From RGIG3159 sp034927685 (GTDB taxonomy: Bacteria; Bacillota; Clostridia; Oscillospirales; Oscillospiraceae): a DNA stretch of 64,000 bases. The DNA is taken from assembly GCA_034927685.1 (NCBI GenBank), contig JAYFPO010000003.1:1-64000 (forward strand), in the 5' to 3' direction. Every line of letters starts with the position of its first letter. The first letter of the stretch is position 1. The position numbers were made by a program, and so were the translations under genes. Below, one piece after another: positions 26,069-35,038 of the stretch. A model generated the notes under the pieces. The model did not search any database, was not told where the DNA came from, and saw only the letters and a program-made list of their open reading frames with translations.

Positions 26069-26098
26069 TTGCGGGAACGAGCGCTTTTATGGTATACT
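26069..26098 (+). promoter_or_regulatory. promoter of the GTPase-NYN/YlmH unit
   Basis: TTGCGG (26069-26074), 18 bases, TATACT (26093-26098), 29 bases before the ATG. Confidence 0.5.
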
Positions 26099-26126
26099 GT
26101 TTAAAAAGAGCGAACCGAGGCGAATC

Positions 26127-28655
26127 ATGAAGAAAATCACCATTGGGGTTCTGGCCCATGTGGACGCGGGAAAGACCACGCTTTCGGAAGGCCTGCTCTA
26201 CCGGGCCGGTGCCATCCGAACGCTGGGTCGGGTGGACCATCGGGACGCCTTTCTGGATACGGAGGCGCTGGAGCGGGCGCGTGGCATCACCATTTTTTCA
26301 AAGCAGGCTCTGCTGACCGCTGGAAATACCAGAATTACACTGCTGGACACGCCGGGCCATGTGGATTTTTCCGCGGAGATGGAACGGACGCTGCAGGTGC
26401 TCGACTATGCGTTGCTGGTCGTCAGCGGCACGGACGGCGTGCAGGCCCATACCGAGACGCTCTGGCAGCTATTGCGGCGCTACCGGATTCCCACCTTCCT
26501 GTTTGTCACGAAACTGGACCTGCCCGGTCCCGGCCGGGAAGCGATTCTTCAGGAACTGCGCAGCCGCCTCAGCGAGGACTGCGCCGACGCCATGCTGCCC
26601 TCCTTCCACGAAGAGGCCGCGCTGCGGGACGAGGCGCTGCTCGGCCGCTTTCTGGAACGCGGCGCGCTGGCCGACAGCGAACTCTCCGAGCTGATCCGCA
26701 GTCGCCGCCTGTTTCCCTGCTACTTTGGCTCCGGCCTGAAGCTGGACGGCATCGACGCGCTGCTGGAGGGCCTGGACCGGCTAACCGTCCCCCCGGACTG
26801 TGGCCCGACATTTGGAGCCAAGGTCTACAAAATTCTGCGGGACAGCCAGGGAAACCGTATGACCTGCCTGAAGCTGACCGGCGGCAGTTTGTCGGTCCGC
26901 ACCCAGATTTCCTACCAAACAGACGACGGGGCGCCGCTTTCGGAAAAAGTCACCTCCCTCCGCCTCTATTCTGGCGCGCGGTTTGAGAGCGTGCAGGAGG
27001 CGGAGGCGGGAACCGTCTGCGCAGTTCTGGGCCTCACCGGCACCTATCCCGGTCAGGGACTGGGCGAGGAGACCTCCTCCGCCGCGCCGGTGCTGACGCC
27101 GGTCATGACCTACGGCCTGACGCCGCCGGACGGCTGCGACCCGCGCGAACTCCTGCAAAAGCTGCGCGAGTTGGAGGAGGAGGACCCGCTGCTCCACCTC
27201 GTATGGGACCCCCGTCTGCGGGAAATTCAACTGCATCTGATGGGGGAAATCCAGATTGAGGTGCTGCGCAGCCTGATTCTCTCCCGCTTCGACGCGGACG
27301 TGCGAATCACTGACGGGCGGATTCTCTACAAGGAGACCATCGCCGCACCGGTGGAGGGCGTCGGCCACTTCGAACCGCTGCGCCACTACGCCGAGGCCCA
27401 TCTTCTGTTGGAGCCGCTTCCGCTGGGCGCGGGCCTGCAATTCGGCAGCTGCTGCGGCGAAGATGTACTGGACCGGAACTGGCAGCGGCTGATTCTGACC
27501 CATCTGCAGGAACGGCAGCACCTCGGCGTGCTGACCGGCTCCCCCATCACCGATATGAAGCTGACGCTGGTTTCGGGCCGTGCCCACCTCAAACACACGG
27601 AGGGTGGCGACTTTCGACAGGCTACCTATCGGGCTGTCCGGCAAGGCCTGATGCAGGCGAAAAGCATCCTGCTGGAGCCGGTATTTTCCTTCCGGCTGGA
27701 GGTTCCCCAGGCGCAGATCGGCCGCGCGATTCAGGACCTCCGCGCCAGGCAATCCGCCATGTCCGCCCCGGAGAGCGTCGGCGACAGCGCCGTGCTGGAG
27801 GGCGTCGCGCCGGTCGCCACGCTGCGCGGCTACCAGCGAGAGCTGACGGCTTACACAGGCGGCCGGGGGCGGCTGGCCTGCCGGGTTTCCGGTTACGCGC
27901 CCTGCCACAATCAGGAGGAGGTCGTCGCCGCGTGCCAATACGATCCGGAAAGTGATCTGGAACACACGCCGGACTCCGTGTTTTGTGCCCATGGCGCGGG
28001 CTTTTCGGTCAAGTGGAACCAGGTGCCGCAATATATGCATCTGGAATCCTGCCTGCGGCAGCGCCGCACGGACGCGCCGCCCCGGGTGCGGACCCAGAAC
28101 CTGAATCTGGAGGAAAAGGAGCTGCAGGCGATTCTGGAGCGGGAATTCGGCCCTATTCGGCGCGCGCAGTACCGCTCCCCCGCCCCGCGGCAGACGGCGA
28201 AGCCGTCCGCCTATACGCCCCGCAAAAGCGTCCTGATCGTGGACGGCTACAACGCCGTCTTCGCGTGGGACGGCCTGCGGGCGCTGGCGGCCTATGATCT
28301 GGACGCCGCCCGGACCGCGCTGATGGACATTCTCTGCAACTACCGGGCATTTGTGGGCTGCGACCTGATTCTGGTCTTTGACGCCTACCGCGTCCGGGAC
28401 GGACGCGGCGAAAAATTTGACCACCGCGGCGTTCAGGTGGTCTTTACGAAGGAAAACGAGACCGGCGACCAATATATTGAGCGCCTGTCCCATGAGATCG
28501 GCAAAAATGACGCCGTCAAGGTGGTCACCTCCGATGGCCTGATCCAGCTCTCCGCCCTGCGGGCTGGGGTACTGCGCATGTCCATCTCCGAATTTCAGGA
28601 GGACGTGGAGCGGGTCTGCCGCCAGATTGGCGCGTATACAAGGGAGAAAGTCTGA
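26127..28655 (+). CDS. TetM/EF-G-like translational GTPase fused to a C-terminal NYN (Rae1/YacP-like) RNase domain
   Basis: 842 residues. The N-terminal 640 residues resemble ribosomal-protection GTPases (TetM/TetO) and EF-G. G1 is AHVDAGKTTL at about residue 9-18, G3 is DTPGHVDFSAEM, and G4 is TKLD. EF-G-like domains II-V follow. After a linker, residues 702-840 form a NYN domain with VLIVDGYNAVFAW, ILVFDAYRVRDG and VVTSDGLIQL, the acidic sites of YacP. In Bacillus YacP (Rae1) cuts mRNA in the ribosomal A site, where TetM-type GTPases also bind. The fusion therefore suggests a GTPase-delivered mRNA cleavage factor (inference). Domain-fused homologues are usually annotated as tetracycline resistance, which may be wrong. 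Confidence 0.9.
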   Translation: MKKITIGVLAHVDAGKTTLSEGLLYRAGAIRTLGRVDHRDAFLDTEALERARGITIFSKQALLTAGNTRITLLDTPGHVDFSAEMERTLQVLDYALLVVSGTDGVQAHTETLWQLLRRYRIPTFLFVTKLDLPGPGREAILQELRSRLSEDCADAMLPSFHEEAALRDEALLGRFLERGALADSELSELIRSRRLFPCYFGSGLKLDGIDALLEGLDRLTVPPDCGPTFGAKVYKILRDSQGNRMTCLKLTGGSLSVRTQISYQTDDGAPLSEKVTSLRLYSGARFESVQEAEAGTVCAVLGLTGTYPGQGLGEETSSAAPVLTPVMTYGLTPPDGCDPRELLQKLRELEEEDPLLHLVWDPRLREIQLHLMGEIQIEVLRSLILSRFDADVRITDGRILYKETIAAPVEGVGHFEPLRHYAEAHLLLEPLPLGAGLQFGSCCGEDVLDRNWQRLILTHLQERQHLGVLTGSPITDMKLTLVSGRAHLKHTEGGDFRQATYRAVRQGLMQAKSILLEPVFSFRLEVPQAQIGRAIQDLRARQSAMSAPESVGDSAVLEGVAPVATLRGYQRELTAYTGGRGRLACRVSGYAPCHNQEEVVAACQYDPESDLEHTPDSVFCAHGAGFSVKWNQVPQYMHLESCLRQRRTDAPPRVRTQNLNLEEKELQAILEREFGPIRRAQYRSPAPRQTAKPSAYTPRKSVLIVDGYNAVFAWDGLRALAAYDLDAARTALMDILCNYRAFVGCDLILVFDAYRVRDGRGEKFDHRGVQVVFTKENETGDQYIERLSHEIGKNDAVKVVTSDGLIQLSALRAGVLRMSISEFQEDVERVCRQIGAYTREKV

Positions 28656-29404
28656 TGGAACTGGACGAGCTGCTGCGGCGGGCGGAGGACCTCTGCCGCC
28701 GCTGTGAAAAGACCGCCTCCGTCACCTCCACGGCGTTTCTGACGCCGGCGGAACAGGCGGAGGTGCAAAAATGGGCCGCGCCGCAGGGCGACTGCACACT
28801 GCTGCTGCGCGGCGGTCACCAGGACTGCGAGCGGAAGGCGGCCTTTTTCCTGCCCTACTATCTGGATGCGAAGGAATTCGACGAGGCCGCTCAGATTAAG
28901 GTCATCCGGGCCGTGGCCGGGTTCGGCGAGCCGGGCCACCGGGACTACTTAGGGGCCGCGCTGGGCCTCGGCATCCGCCGGGAGTGGCTGGGTGATATCT
29001 GGATTGACGGCCCCGCTGCCTATCTGTTCTGCCTGCCCTCGGTAGAGTCCCATCTGCTTGGGTCTCTCGACAAGGTGGGCAGGTTCGGCGTTCGAACGGA
29101 ATCCGTCCTGCTGTCGGCGGTGCCAGCGCCGGAGCGGCGGGTCCAGGTCCGCAGCTTCACGGTGCAGTCTCCGCGGCTGGACACGGTGCTCTCCGGCCTC
29201 TTTCACCTTTCCCGCACCGCGGCGGCCGAGCTGATTCAGGCCGGCGCGGCGACCCTCAACTATCAGCCCTGCCTCAAGCCGGACGCGCCGATCCGCGTGG
29301 GCGACGTACTCTCCCTGCGTGGGCACGGCAAGGGCACCGTCGCCGAACTGGGCGGCTCCTCCCGAAAGGGCCGTCTGTTTGTAACCGCGGAGCTGCTGCT
29401 TTGA
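28655..29404 (+). CDS. ylmH: YlmH/RqcP2-like S4-domain RNA-binding protein
   Basis: 249 residues. The N-terminal YlmH region contains GGHQDCERKAAFFLPYY and LGLGIRREWLGDIW. A C-terminal S4 RNA-binding domain (about 170-235) carries LSRTAAAELIQAGAATLNY and VGDVLSLRGHGKG. YlmH homologues bind stalled 50S subunits and take part in ribosome-associated quality control. The ATG shares one base with the stop of the GTPase-NYN gene (TGATG), so the two are cotranscribed and probably act in one process. In many Firmicutes ylmH sits in the division/cell-wall cluster, so this location is notable. Confidence 0.9.
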   Translation: MELDELLRRAEDLCRRCEKTASVTSTAFLTPAEQAEVQKWAAPQGDCTLLLRGGHQDCERKAAFFLPYYLDAKEFDEAAQIKVIRAVAGFGEPGHRDYLGAALGLGIRREWLGDIWIDGPAAYLFCLPSVESHLLGSLDKVGRFGVRTESVLLSAVPAPERRVQVRSFTVQSPRLDTVLSGLFHLSRTAAAELIQAGAATLNYQPCLKPDAPIRVGDVLSLRGHGKGTVAELGGSSRKGRLFVTAELLL

Positions 29405-29472
29405 CGGCAGAATACCCCTTGCGCTGCCTGACAAAAGGCGGTACTATGAGGGACAAAGAGAGAGTGACTTTC

Positions 29473-30039
29473 ATGACCGAGTACTTTGATCTGCGCCGTG
29501 AGGACGGCAGCAAAACCGGAGAAACCAAAGCGCGGGCGCTGGTCCACCGCGACGGTGACCTCCACGGCACCGCCCATGTCTGGCTGGCCCGTCCCCATGG
29601 CGACAGCTTTGACCTGCTGCTGCAAAAACGCAGCGACGGCAAGGACGCCTACCCCGGCTGCTGGGATATCTCCTCCGCCGGGCACCTTCCGGCGGGCAGT
29701 GATTTCCTGGAAAGCGCCCTGCGGGAGCTGCGGGAGGAGCTCGGCGTGTCCGCGCGCGCGGAGGATCTGGAATTGATCGGCTTCCGCCGCCGCAAACTGG
29801 AAACGGAATTTTACGGCCGTCCCTTTCGTGACAGCGAATACGCGGCGGTCTATCTCTGCCTTCTGCCCGTCGAGCCGGAGGCGCTGCAGTTGCAGCGGGA
29901 GGAGGTCTCCGCCGTCCGTTACCTGGAATTTTCCACCATTTTGTGCGGTCTGGGCCGGGCCGACTTTCCCAACTGCCTTTATGAGGACGAGCTTCAAATG
30001 GTGAAGCAAGCTTATGAATTGAGAAGGAGTCACATATGA
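29473..30039 (+). CDS. Nudix hydrolase (IPP-isomerase-like subgroup)
   Basis: 188 residues from the ATG at 29473; 29446 is an alternative start. The Nudix box is GHLPAGSDFLESALRELREELG at about residues 71-92. The REL-REE core is intact, but the first Glu of Gx5E is replaced by Ser. The N-terminal EYFDLRREDGSKTG is typical of the YfcD/IPP-isomerase-like Nudix group. The substrate is unknown. It lies 68 bases after ylmH on the same strand and overlaps the next gene as ATGA. Confidence 0.88.
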   Translation: MTEYFDLRREDGSKTGETKARALVHRDGDLHGTAHVWLARPHGDSFDLLLQKRSDGKDAYPGCWDISSAGHLPAGSDFLESALRELREELGVSARAEDLELIGFRRRKLETEFYGRPFRDSEYAAVYLCLLPVEPEALQLQREEVSAVRYLEFSTILCGLGRADFPNCLYEDELQMVKQAYELRRSHI

Positions 30040-31202
30040 AAAAAGCACTTGTTCTGTTGGCACTTTTCCTGCTGCTCTGCGGCTGCAGCAGTCAGCAAAC
30101 CGTCAGCAATTCTATCCCAGACCCCGCTGTAACCTCTGCGGAGACACAGGTCTGCACCACCTGCGACACAATTCCGCAGACCACGCCGGAAGACGAGACA
30201 GAACCCGCCGCGACGGATACCACAACCCCTGCCAGCGACCCCAGTGACGAGACCGTACCCCTGACCGGGTCTGCAGACCCGGTCTCCAACATAGACGAGA
30301 CCGTCACGGGCATCCACTACCACAACAATCTAAGCGCCTACTATTCCGGCAACGTGCTGGTCTGCGGCGACTACGCGCTGGAGTACTTCTCAATGAGTAA
30401 AAGCGGCTGCGCCGACTGGGCCGCCGCCGTCAACGCCTTTGCCGCTCGGTTCCCGGCGGTCCATGTCAGCGCTCTGCTGGTCCCAAAATGCTGCGCCTTT
30501 CACGCTCCGGCCGGCTTTGATAACCAGTATGACAACCAGGCCGCCTACATTTCGGCGACCTACGCGCAGCTTCAGGATGGAATTACCGCCGTGGACGCAG
30601 CCAGTCTGCTGGCGGAACACAGCGGCGAGTACCTCTATTACCGCACGGACCACCACTGGACGTCGCTCGGCGCCTACTACGCCTCCGCAGCCTACTGCCG
30701 CGCCGTCGGCATCACGCCGCGGCAGCTCAGCTCCTATGAGACCACGGTGCAGACCGGCTACGTCGGCTCGCTCTACTCCTTCTGCACGGAGCCGCCCGCC
30801 TGTCTGAAAACGAATCCAGACTACACGGTCTGCCACCTGCCGCTGGCAGAGTATGAGATGACCTATGACAACGGCAGCGGCTTTCTGGACGGGTTGGCGC
30901 TCAACACTGAAACCAACGCCTACGCCTCGGCGTTTCTCGGCGGCGACAACGCCCTGACCAAGATCACCACGAACAACCAAACCGGCCGCAGGCTGCTGAT
31001 TTTCAAAGAGTCCTACGGCAACGCCTTCGTTCCCTACATGATTGACTACTACGATGAAATTATTGTCGTGGACATCCGGGAAGACACGGACAGCGTCGCT
31101 TCTATCATTGCAAATTATGGAATCACCGACGCGCTCGTCATCAACAACGTCCAGGCCTCAGAAAGCCTCCCTGCCGATCTTGCCGCAAAGCTTGCGTCCT
31201 AA
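30036..31202 (+). CDS. DHHW-family lipoprotein (paralogue of the 20181-21605 protein)
   Basis: 388 residues. A lipoprotein signal has lipobox LCGC (Cys17). A Thr/Asp-rich linker extends to about residue 85. The catalytic domain has DHHW at 205-208 in YRTDHHWTSLGAYY and KESYGNAFVPY near residue 326. It shares layout and motifs with the DHHW protein next to the MBOAT gene but has no MBOAT partner of its own. It may share that transferase or be a stand-alone hydrolase. Its ATG overlaps the Nudix stop. Confidence 0.88.
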   Translation: MKKALVLLALFLLLCGCSSQQTVSNSIPDPAVTSAETQVCTTCDTIPQTTPEDETEPAATDTTTPASDPSDETVPLTGSADPVSNIDETVTGIHYHNNLSAYYSGNVLVCGDYALEYFSMSKSGCADWAAAVNAFAARFPAVHVSALLVPKCCAFHAPAGFDNQYDNQAAYISATYAQLQDGITAVDAASLLAEHSGEYLYYRTDHHWTSLGAYYASAAYCRAVGITPRQLSSYETTVQTGYVGSLYSFCTEPPACLKTNPDYTVCHLPLAEYEMTYDNGSGFLDGLALNTETNAYASAFLGGDNALTKITTNNQTGRRLLIFKESYGNAFVPYMIDYYDEIIVVDIREDTDSVASIIANYGITDALVINNVQASESLPADLAAKLAS

Positions 31203-31241
31203 CGGCCGGAGCTACGTTACTATAGAAAAAGAGGATCTTTC

Positions 31242-31985
31242 ATGCGATTCATTTTTATCCGGCACGCAGAACCAGACTATGAGCACAACACCATTACGGA
31301 AAAAGGCCACCGGGAAGCAGCCATTCTGGCACAACGCATTAAGAACTGGCAGGTCGATCGATTTTACTGTTCCCCCTTGGGCCGGGCACAGGACACCGCG
31401 CGGCCGTCCCTGGAGCTTTTGGGCCGCAAGGCCGTTACATTGGACTGGCTGCAAGAGTTTCGGGGTACTGCCTATAACGAGATAACGGGCAGCGCGGACG
31501 GCTGCTGGGATATGTACCCGGAATGCTGGACCGCACAGCCGGCCCTTTACGGCAAGGACCATTGGGACGACGCGCCGCTGCTCGCGGGCACCAACTGCCG
31601 GGCAGAATACGACGATGTCATCCGTAATCTGGATGGTCTGCTGGCCTCCTGTGGCTACCACCGGGAACAAAACTGCTACCGGGTAGAGCGGCACAGCGAC
31701 GAAACGCTGGTGTGCTTCTGCCATCTCGGCATCACCTGCATCATGCTGTCCCATCTGCTCGGCATCTCCCCCATTGTTTTGCTCCACTCGCTCTTTATCC
31801 CGGCCTCGTCTGTCACAATTGTGCAGTCCGAGGAACGGAATCCGGCAATCGCCTCTTTCCGCTGCCAGTCCATTGGCGACACCAGTCATCTGTACGCCGC
31901 CGGGGAGCCGGTCTCCTGGATGGCTTCTTTCGCCCACCCCTTCCAGGAGCGGCCCTATTCCAATCTGGAAACGCCGAGATTCTAA
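31242..31985 (+). CDS. histidine phosphatase family protein (phosphoglycerate-mutase-like)
   Basis: 247 residues. The N-terminal RHAEPD (His8 is the phospho-acceptor), then SPLGRAQDTA, and a later CFCHLGIT providing the second catalytic His. It hydrolyses a phosphomonoester; the substrate cannot be predicted. AAGAGGATC lies ahead of the ATG. It is 39 bases downstream of the DHHW lipoprotein gene and closes this unit. Confidence 0.9.
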   Translation: MRFIFIRHAEPDYEHNTITEKGHREAAILAQRIKNWQVDRFYCSPLGRAQDTARPSLELLGRKAVTLDWLQEFRGTAYNEITGSADGCWDMYPECWTAQPALYGKDHWDDAPLLAGTNCRAEYDDVIRNLDGLLASCGYHREQNCYRVERHSDETLVCFCHLGITCIMLSHLLGISPIVLLHSLFIPASSVTIVQSEERNPAIASFRCQSIGDTSHLYAAGEPVSWMASFAHPFQERPYSNLETPRF

Positions 31986-32042
31986 CACAAAAACACCCCT
32001 TTGCGGGTGCGCTTCGGGTTCGGTAAAACGGACAATGAAAAA

Positions 32043-32090
32043 GGCCCCAATCGCAGGATCATCAAACTGCGATTGGGGCTTTCCTTTTTC
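32043..32090. terminator. strong bidirectional terminator
   Basis: GCCCCAATCGCA, a loop and TGCGATTGGGGC form a 12-bp perfect stem, with A-rich sequence on the left and TTTCCTTTTT on the right. It separates the phosphatase gene from the convergent DUF6143-like gene. Confidence 0.88.
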
Positions 32091-32114
32091 GATTTTAAGA
32101 AACGAAGAAAACAA

Positions 32115-32714
32115 TCAAGATATACTGTATTCTTCTCTGGTTTCCCACCAGCCGAAAGCTACAATGGCGTTGATCGTCTCAGGGCTGGAAGATGTCAGGA
32201 ATAGCAGAACATTTCCGCCCGGCGGTATGATGATTTTCCCGTCCTCTTCCGACGCCAAAGTAGTATAGGGGGGCACAATGCGGCCGAAGATATTGACTCC
32301 GCCGGAGGGTGTTTCCCCAGTGGATTGTACATATCGCAATTGAACCTTGTGGTCGGTTTTTGGAGTGAGCGCCGTGTTCGTCGGAGAAATGAATGAGGAA
32401 GAAGCCGAATCTCCTGACAGAACCGCATTCAACCAAAGTTTGGCAGAAATCACACTGGAAGAAAAATTGGAGATGGTAAATACATTAAAAAACAGATTCC
32501 TGTGGGAATCGGGGGGATTGCATAATGCTGCCCATGCATTGCTGCCGTTGCCGACAAACAATGTCGGAGTCTGCCCAATAAAATATTTTCCTTGCAGGGA
32601 TTGATATAATGGATTCGTAAGATCAACTACTTGCTGTAATGGTTTTACAGGTAGTTCGTGACTACAAACGGTATTCATATCCGACACAGAACCCCATCCT
32701 TTTTTCGTGTTCAT
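32115..32714 (-). CDS. DUF6143-like protein
   Basis: 199 residues from the ATG at 32714; the ATG at 32678 is an alternative (187 residues). Neither start has a clear ribosome site. The body has LYQSLQGKYFIGQTPTLFVGNGSNAW, then NLFFNVFTISNFS, PTNTALTPKTDHKVQL, and a C-terminal FGWWETREE. I recognise this from memory as the DUF6143 family of Firmicutes, a small beta-rich protein of unknown role. It has no signal peptide. Codon use and lower GC differ from its neighbours, suggesting transfer. Upstream frames reading through the hairpin at 32777-32832 are not part of the gene. Confidence 0.7.
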   Translation of the reverse strand: MNTKKGWGSVSDMNTVCSHELPVKPLQQVVDLTNPLYQSLQGKYFIGQTPTLFVGNGSNAWAALCNPPDSHRNLFFNVFTISNFSSSVISAKLWLNAVLSGDSASSSFISPTNTALTPKTDHKVQLRYVQSTGETPSGGVNIFGRIVPPYTTLASEEDGKIIIPPGGNVLLFLTSSSPETINAIVAFGWWETREEYSIS

Positions 32715-32776
32715 TTTATCTATGATACGTTTTTCTGTGGACTTTTGTGATTCCAGGGTCGGACCGCTGTTCCCAG

Positions 32777-32832
32777 AAAACCGGAAAGACCACGCCAAAG
32801 GTGTTCTCCTTCGGAGTGGTCTTTCCGGTTTT
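32777..32832. terminator. long inverted repeat, likely terminator of trmO
   Basis: A 17-base arm AAAACCGGAAAGACCAC (32777-32793) is mirrored at 32816-32832. An inner AAGG/CCTT pair continues the stem around a small loop. On the minus strand it follows the trmO stop and ends in GGTTTT. It is far longer than the other terminators in the window. Confidence 0.55.
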
Positions 32833-32898
32833 GGCCCCGCGTAAGGTGCGTCGGTCAAGAATTGATTTGCTGCGGCAAATTTCTTTGCGCAGCGTCCC

Positions 32899-33606
32899 TT
32901 ACGGGGTGTTTTTCTCGCTTGCTCTGACCACTTCCACAACGGTCAGCGTTCGCTCCGCCACTTGGAAACGCACGTCGAATCCGGCAAAGGACAGGCCATA
33001 CCGACGGTTTTCGTCCGTCTGATAGGACGGACGCGGGTCCTGCTCCAGAACGCCAAGCAGCGCCTCCCGTCTGCCATCCGGGATTTTTTCGAGCAGCTCC
33101 GGCGGGAACTCCACCTTGAGCTGATAGTCCCGGTGGCTCGCCGTAAAGCCACGGCCGGCCTCCGGGTGGCTGTCCACATCCGGCACATAGGGCTTGATAT
33201 CCAGAATCGGCGTGCCGTCCATCAGATCGGCCCCGGCCACATAGAGCACCGGCCCCAGTTTTGGGTCCAGCTCCACCCGGTCCAGTCGGACGCTGGAGAG
33301 CCCAATGGGGCTGGGACGGAAAGGCGACCGCGTGGCAAAGACGCCCATGCGGGCGTTGCCGCCGAGGCGCGGCGGCCTGACCGTGGGCGACCAGCCGCTT
33401 TGCAGCGACGCGGAAAACTGCCAGATCAGCCAGATATGCGTAAAATCTTCCAGGCCCCGCACCGCGTTTGGATCCCGGTATTCCTCCTCAAAGACCACTG
33501 TGGCCCGCAGTTCTTCCACCAGCCCGCTCTGCCGCGGAATTCCGAATTTCGTTTTAAAATCGCTGTGAATCCGCGCAATGATCTGCATGTTTACCGCTTC
33601 GCCCAT
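32899..33606 (-). CDS. trmO: tRNA (N6-threonylcarbamoyladenosine(37)-N6)-methyltransferase TrmO
   Basis: 235 residues of the TsaA/YaeB family. It has the beta-barrel TrmO domain (about 5-145) with FGIPRQSGL, GLEDFTHIWLIW and ARMGVFATRSPFRPSPIGLSS. The C-terminal extension contains LDIKPYVPDVDSHPE. It uses S-adenosylmethionine to methylate t6A37 of certain tRNAs. The ATG at 33606 lies behind GGAGG; an earlier upstream frame extension was rejected. It is monocistronic and divergent from the aldo/keto reductase gene. Confidence 0.93.
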   Translation of the reverse strand: MGEAVNMQIIARIHSDFKTKFGIPRQSGLVEELRATVVFEEEYRDPNAVRGLEDFTHIWLIWQFSASLQSGWSPTVRPPRLGGNARMGVFATRSPFRPSPIGLSSVRLDRVELDPKLGPVLYVAGADLMDGTPILDIKPYVPDVDSHPEAGRGFTASHRDYQLKVEFPPELLEKIPDGRREALLGVLEQDPRPSYQTDENRRYGLSFAGFDVRFQVAERTLTVVEVVRASEKNTP

Positions 33607-33651
33607 ACTTCCCCGCCTCCGTTTTCTATAACATAACACATTGGCCGCGCC

Positions 33652-33680
33652 TTTTCAAACGGAAGAAATTGTGCTATGAT
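33652..33680 (+). promoter_or_regulatory. weak promoter of the aldo/keto reductase gene
   Basis: TTTTCA (33652-33657), 17 bases, TATGAT (33675-33680). The -35 is poor and the -10 fair. Confidence 0.35.
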
Positions 33681-33713
33681 GATTTTAACATAAGCATAAA
33701 GGAGAGTGTACAA

Positions 33714-34889
33714 ATGCAGTATCGTTCCTTTCAAGGGTTAACGCTTTCCCGGCTGGGCATGGGAAATATGCGGCTTCCCACCACCGCCGACGGCCAGGTG
33801 GACCTGGAAAAAGCCCGCGCAATCCTCGAATACGCCTACCAACATGGCGTCAATTATTTCGACACCGCCTATTCCTATCACGGCGGCCAGTCGGAGCCGG
33901 TGGTCGGCGAGATTCTGAAGCAGTTCCCCCGGGACACCTGGTATCTGGCCACCAAAATGCCGGGTCACGAAATCAACCCCAACTTCCAGCCGAAGCCCAT
34001 CTTTGCGGAGCAGCTGCGCCGCTGTCAGGTAGATTACTTTGACTTCTACCTGCTGCATAACGTCTATGATAAATCCGTTGAGGTCTATTCGGATGAATCG
34101 CTCGGTATTATTCCCTTCCTGCAGGAACAGAAAAAGGAAGGAACAATCCGGCATTTTGGCTTCTCCACCCATGCGTCTTTGGACGTGCTGCGCCGCTTCC
34201 TGGACCGCTATGACGGCGTCTTTGAGTTTGTCCAGATGCAGCTTAACTATCTGGACTGGACGCTGCAAAACGCCGAGGCGACCTATGCGCTGCTGCGGGA
34301 ACGGAATCTGCCGGTGATCGTCATGGAGCCATGCCGCGGCGGCAAGCTGGCAAAGCTGCCCGAGGACGCGGAGCAAAAGCTGCGGGCCTTCCGTCCCGAC
34401 GACTCCGACGCCAGTTGGGCCTTCCGCTGGCTGCAGGAAAAGGAGGGCGTTCAGATTGTGCTCAGCGGCATGTCGACGATGGAGCAAATCAGAGAAAACG
34501 TCAGGACCTTCTCTGAAGAAAAGCCCCTGACAGAGGAAGAGCGGGCTTGCCTGGAAGGGATCACCGGAGAAATGCTGAAGAATCTGATTCCCTGTACTGC
34601 CTGCCGTTACTGCTGCAAGAGCTGCCCGCAGGAGCTGAATATTCCGCGTCTCATCTCCCTCTACAGCGACTTTGTCCTCGGGAATACCCTGACGTCCAGC
34701 ATGCTGGTGGACTCCCTCCCGGAGGACAAGCAGCCGCAGGCCTGCATTGGCTGCGGAAACTGCCGTCAGGTCTGCCCGCAGGGCATCGACGTTCCCGACA
34801 TTATGAAGAAATTTGCGGAATTGCTGCGCGGCATCCCCCACTGGACCGAAATCTCGAAAGAGCGTGCCAAGCTCCATGTCTATGAGTAA
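33714..34889 (+). CDS. aldo/keto reductase with C-terminal 4Fe-4S ferredoxin domain
   Basis: 391 residues. The N-terminal AKR barrel (about 1-285) has the catalytic Asp/Tyr in YFDTAYSYHGGQSE and the Lys in YLATKMPG. The C-terminal cluster domain has CTACRYCCKSCPQE at about residues 298-311 and CIGCGNCRQVCPQG at about 344-357. This fused type is common in anaerobes and is thought to reduce a carbonyl substrate using iron-sulphur electron input. The ATG at 33714 has AAGGAGAG upstream. The substrate is unknown. Confidence 0.95.
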   Translation: MQYRSFQGLTLSRLGMGNMRLPTTADGQVDLEKARAILEYAYQHGVNYFDTAYSYHGGQSEPVVGEILKQFPRDTWYLATKMPGHEINPNFQPKPIFAEQLRRCQVDYFDFYLLHNVYDKSVEVYSDESLGIIPFLQEQKKEGTIRHFGFSTHASLDVLRRFLDRYDGVFEFVQMQLNYLDWTLQNAEATYALLRERNLPVIVMEPCRGGKLAKLPEDAEQKLRAFRPDDSDASWAFRWLQEKEGVQIVLSGMSTMEQIRENVRTFSEEKPLTEEERACLEGITGEMLKNLIPCTACRYCCKSCPQELNIPRLISLYSDFVLGNTLTSSMLVDSLPEDKQPQACIGCGNCRQVCPQGIDVPDIMKKFAELLRGIPHWTEISKERAKLHVYE

Positions 34890-35038
34890 CCGGTTGCTTT
34901 GGCCGTCTGTGGGATTCTCTCCCGCGGGCGGCCCGCCGCATCCGCGCTGCGCCTCCCCGGAAATTTCTGCGCGGAGCATTGCTTTTTCCGCTTTCGCATG
35001 CTACCATAGTATCATCTGAAAATTGGGAGGCGTGCGTC

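Noticed and set aside
26127..28655. Acquired tetracycline-resistance gene
   Set aside because: Base composition matches its neighbours, there are no mobile genes beside it, and the NYN fusion and YlmH coupling point to a housekeeping or rescue role.
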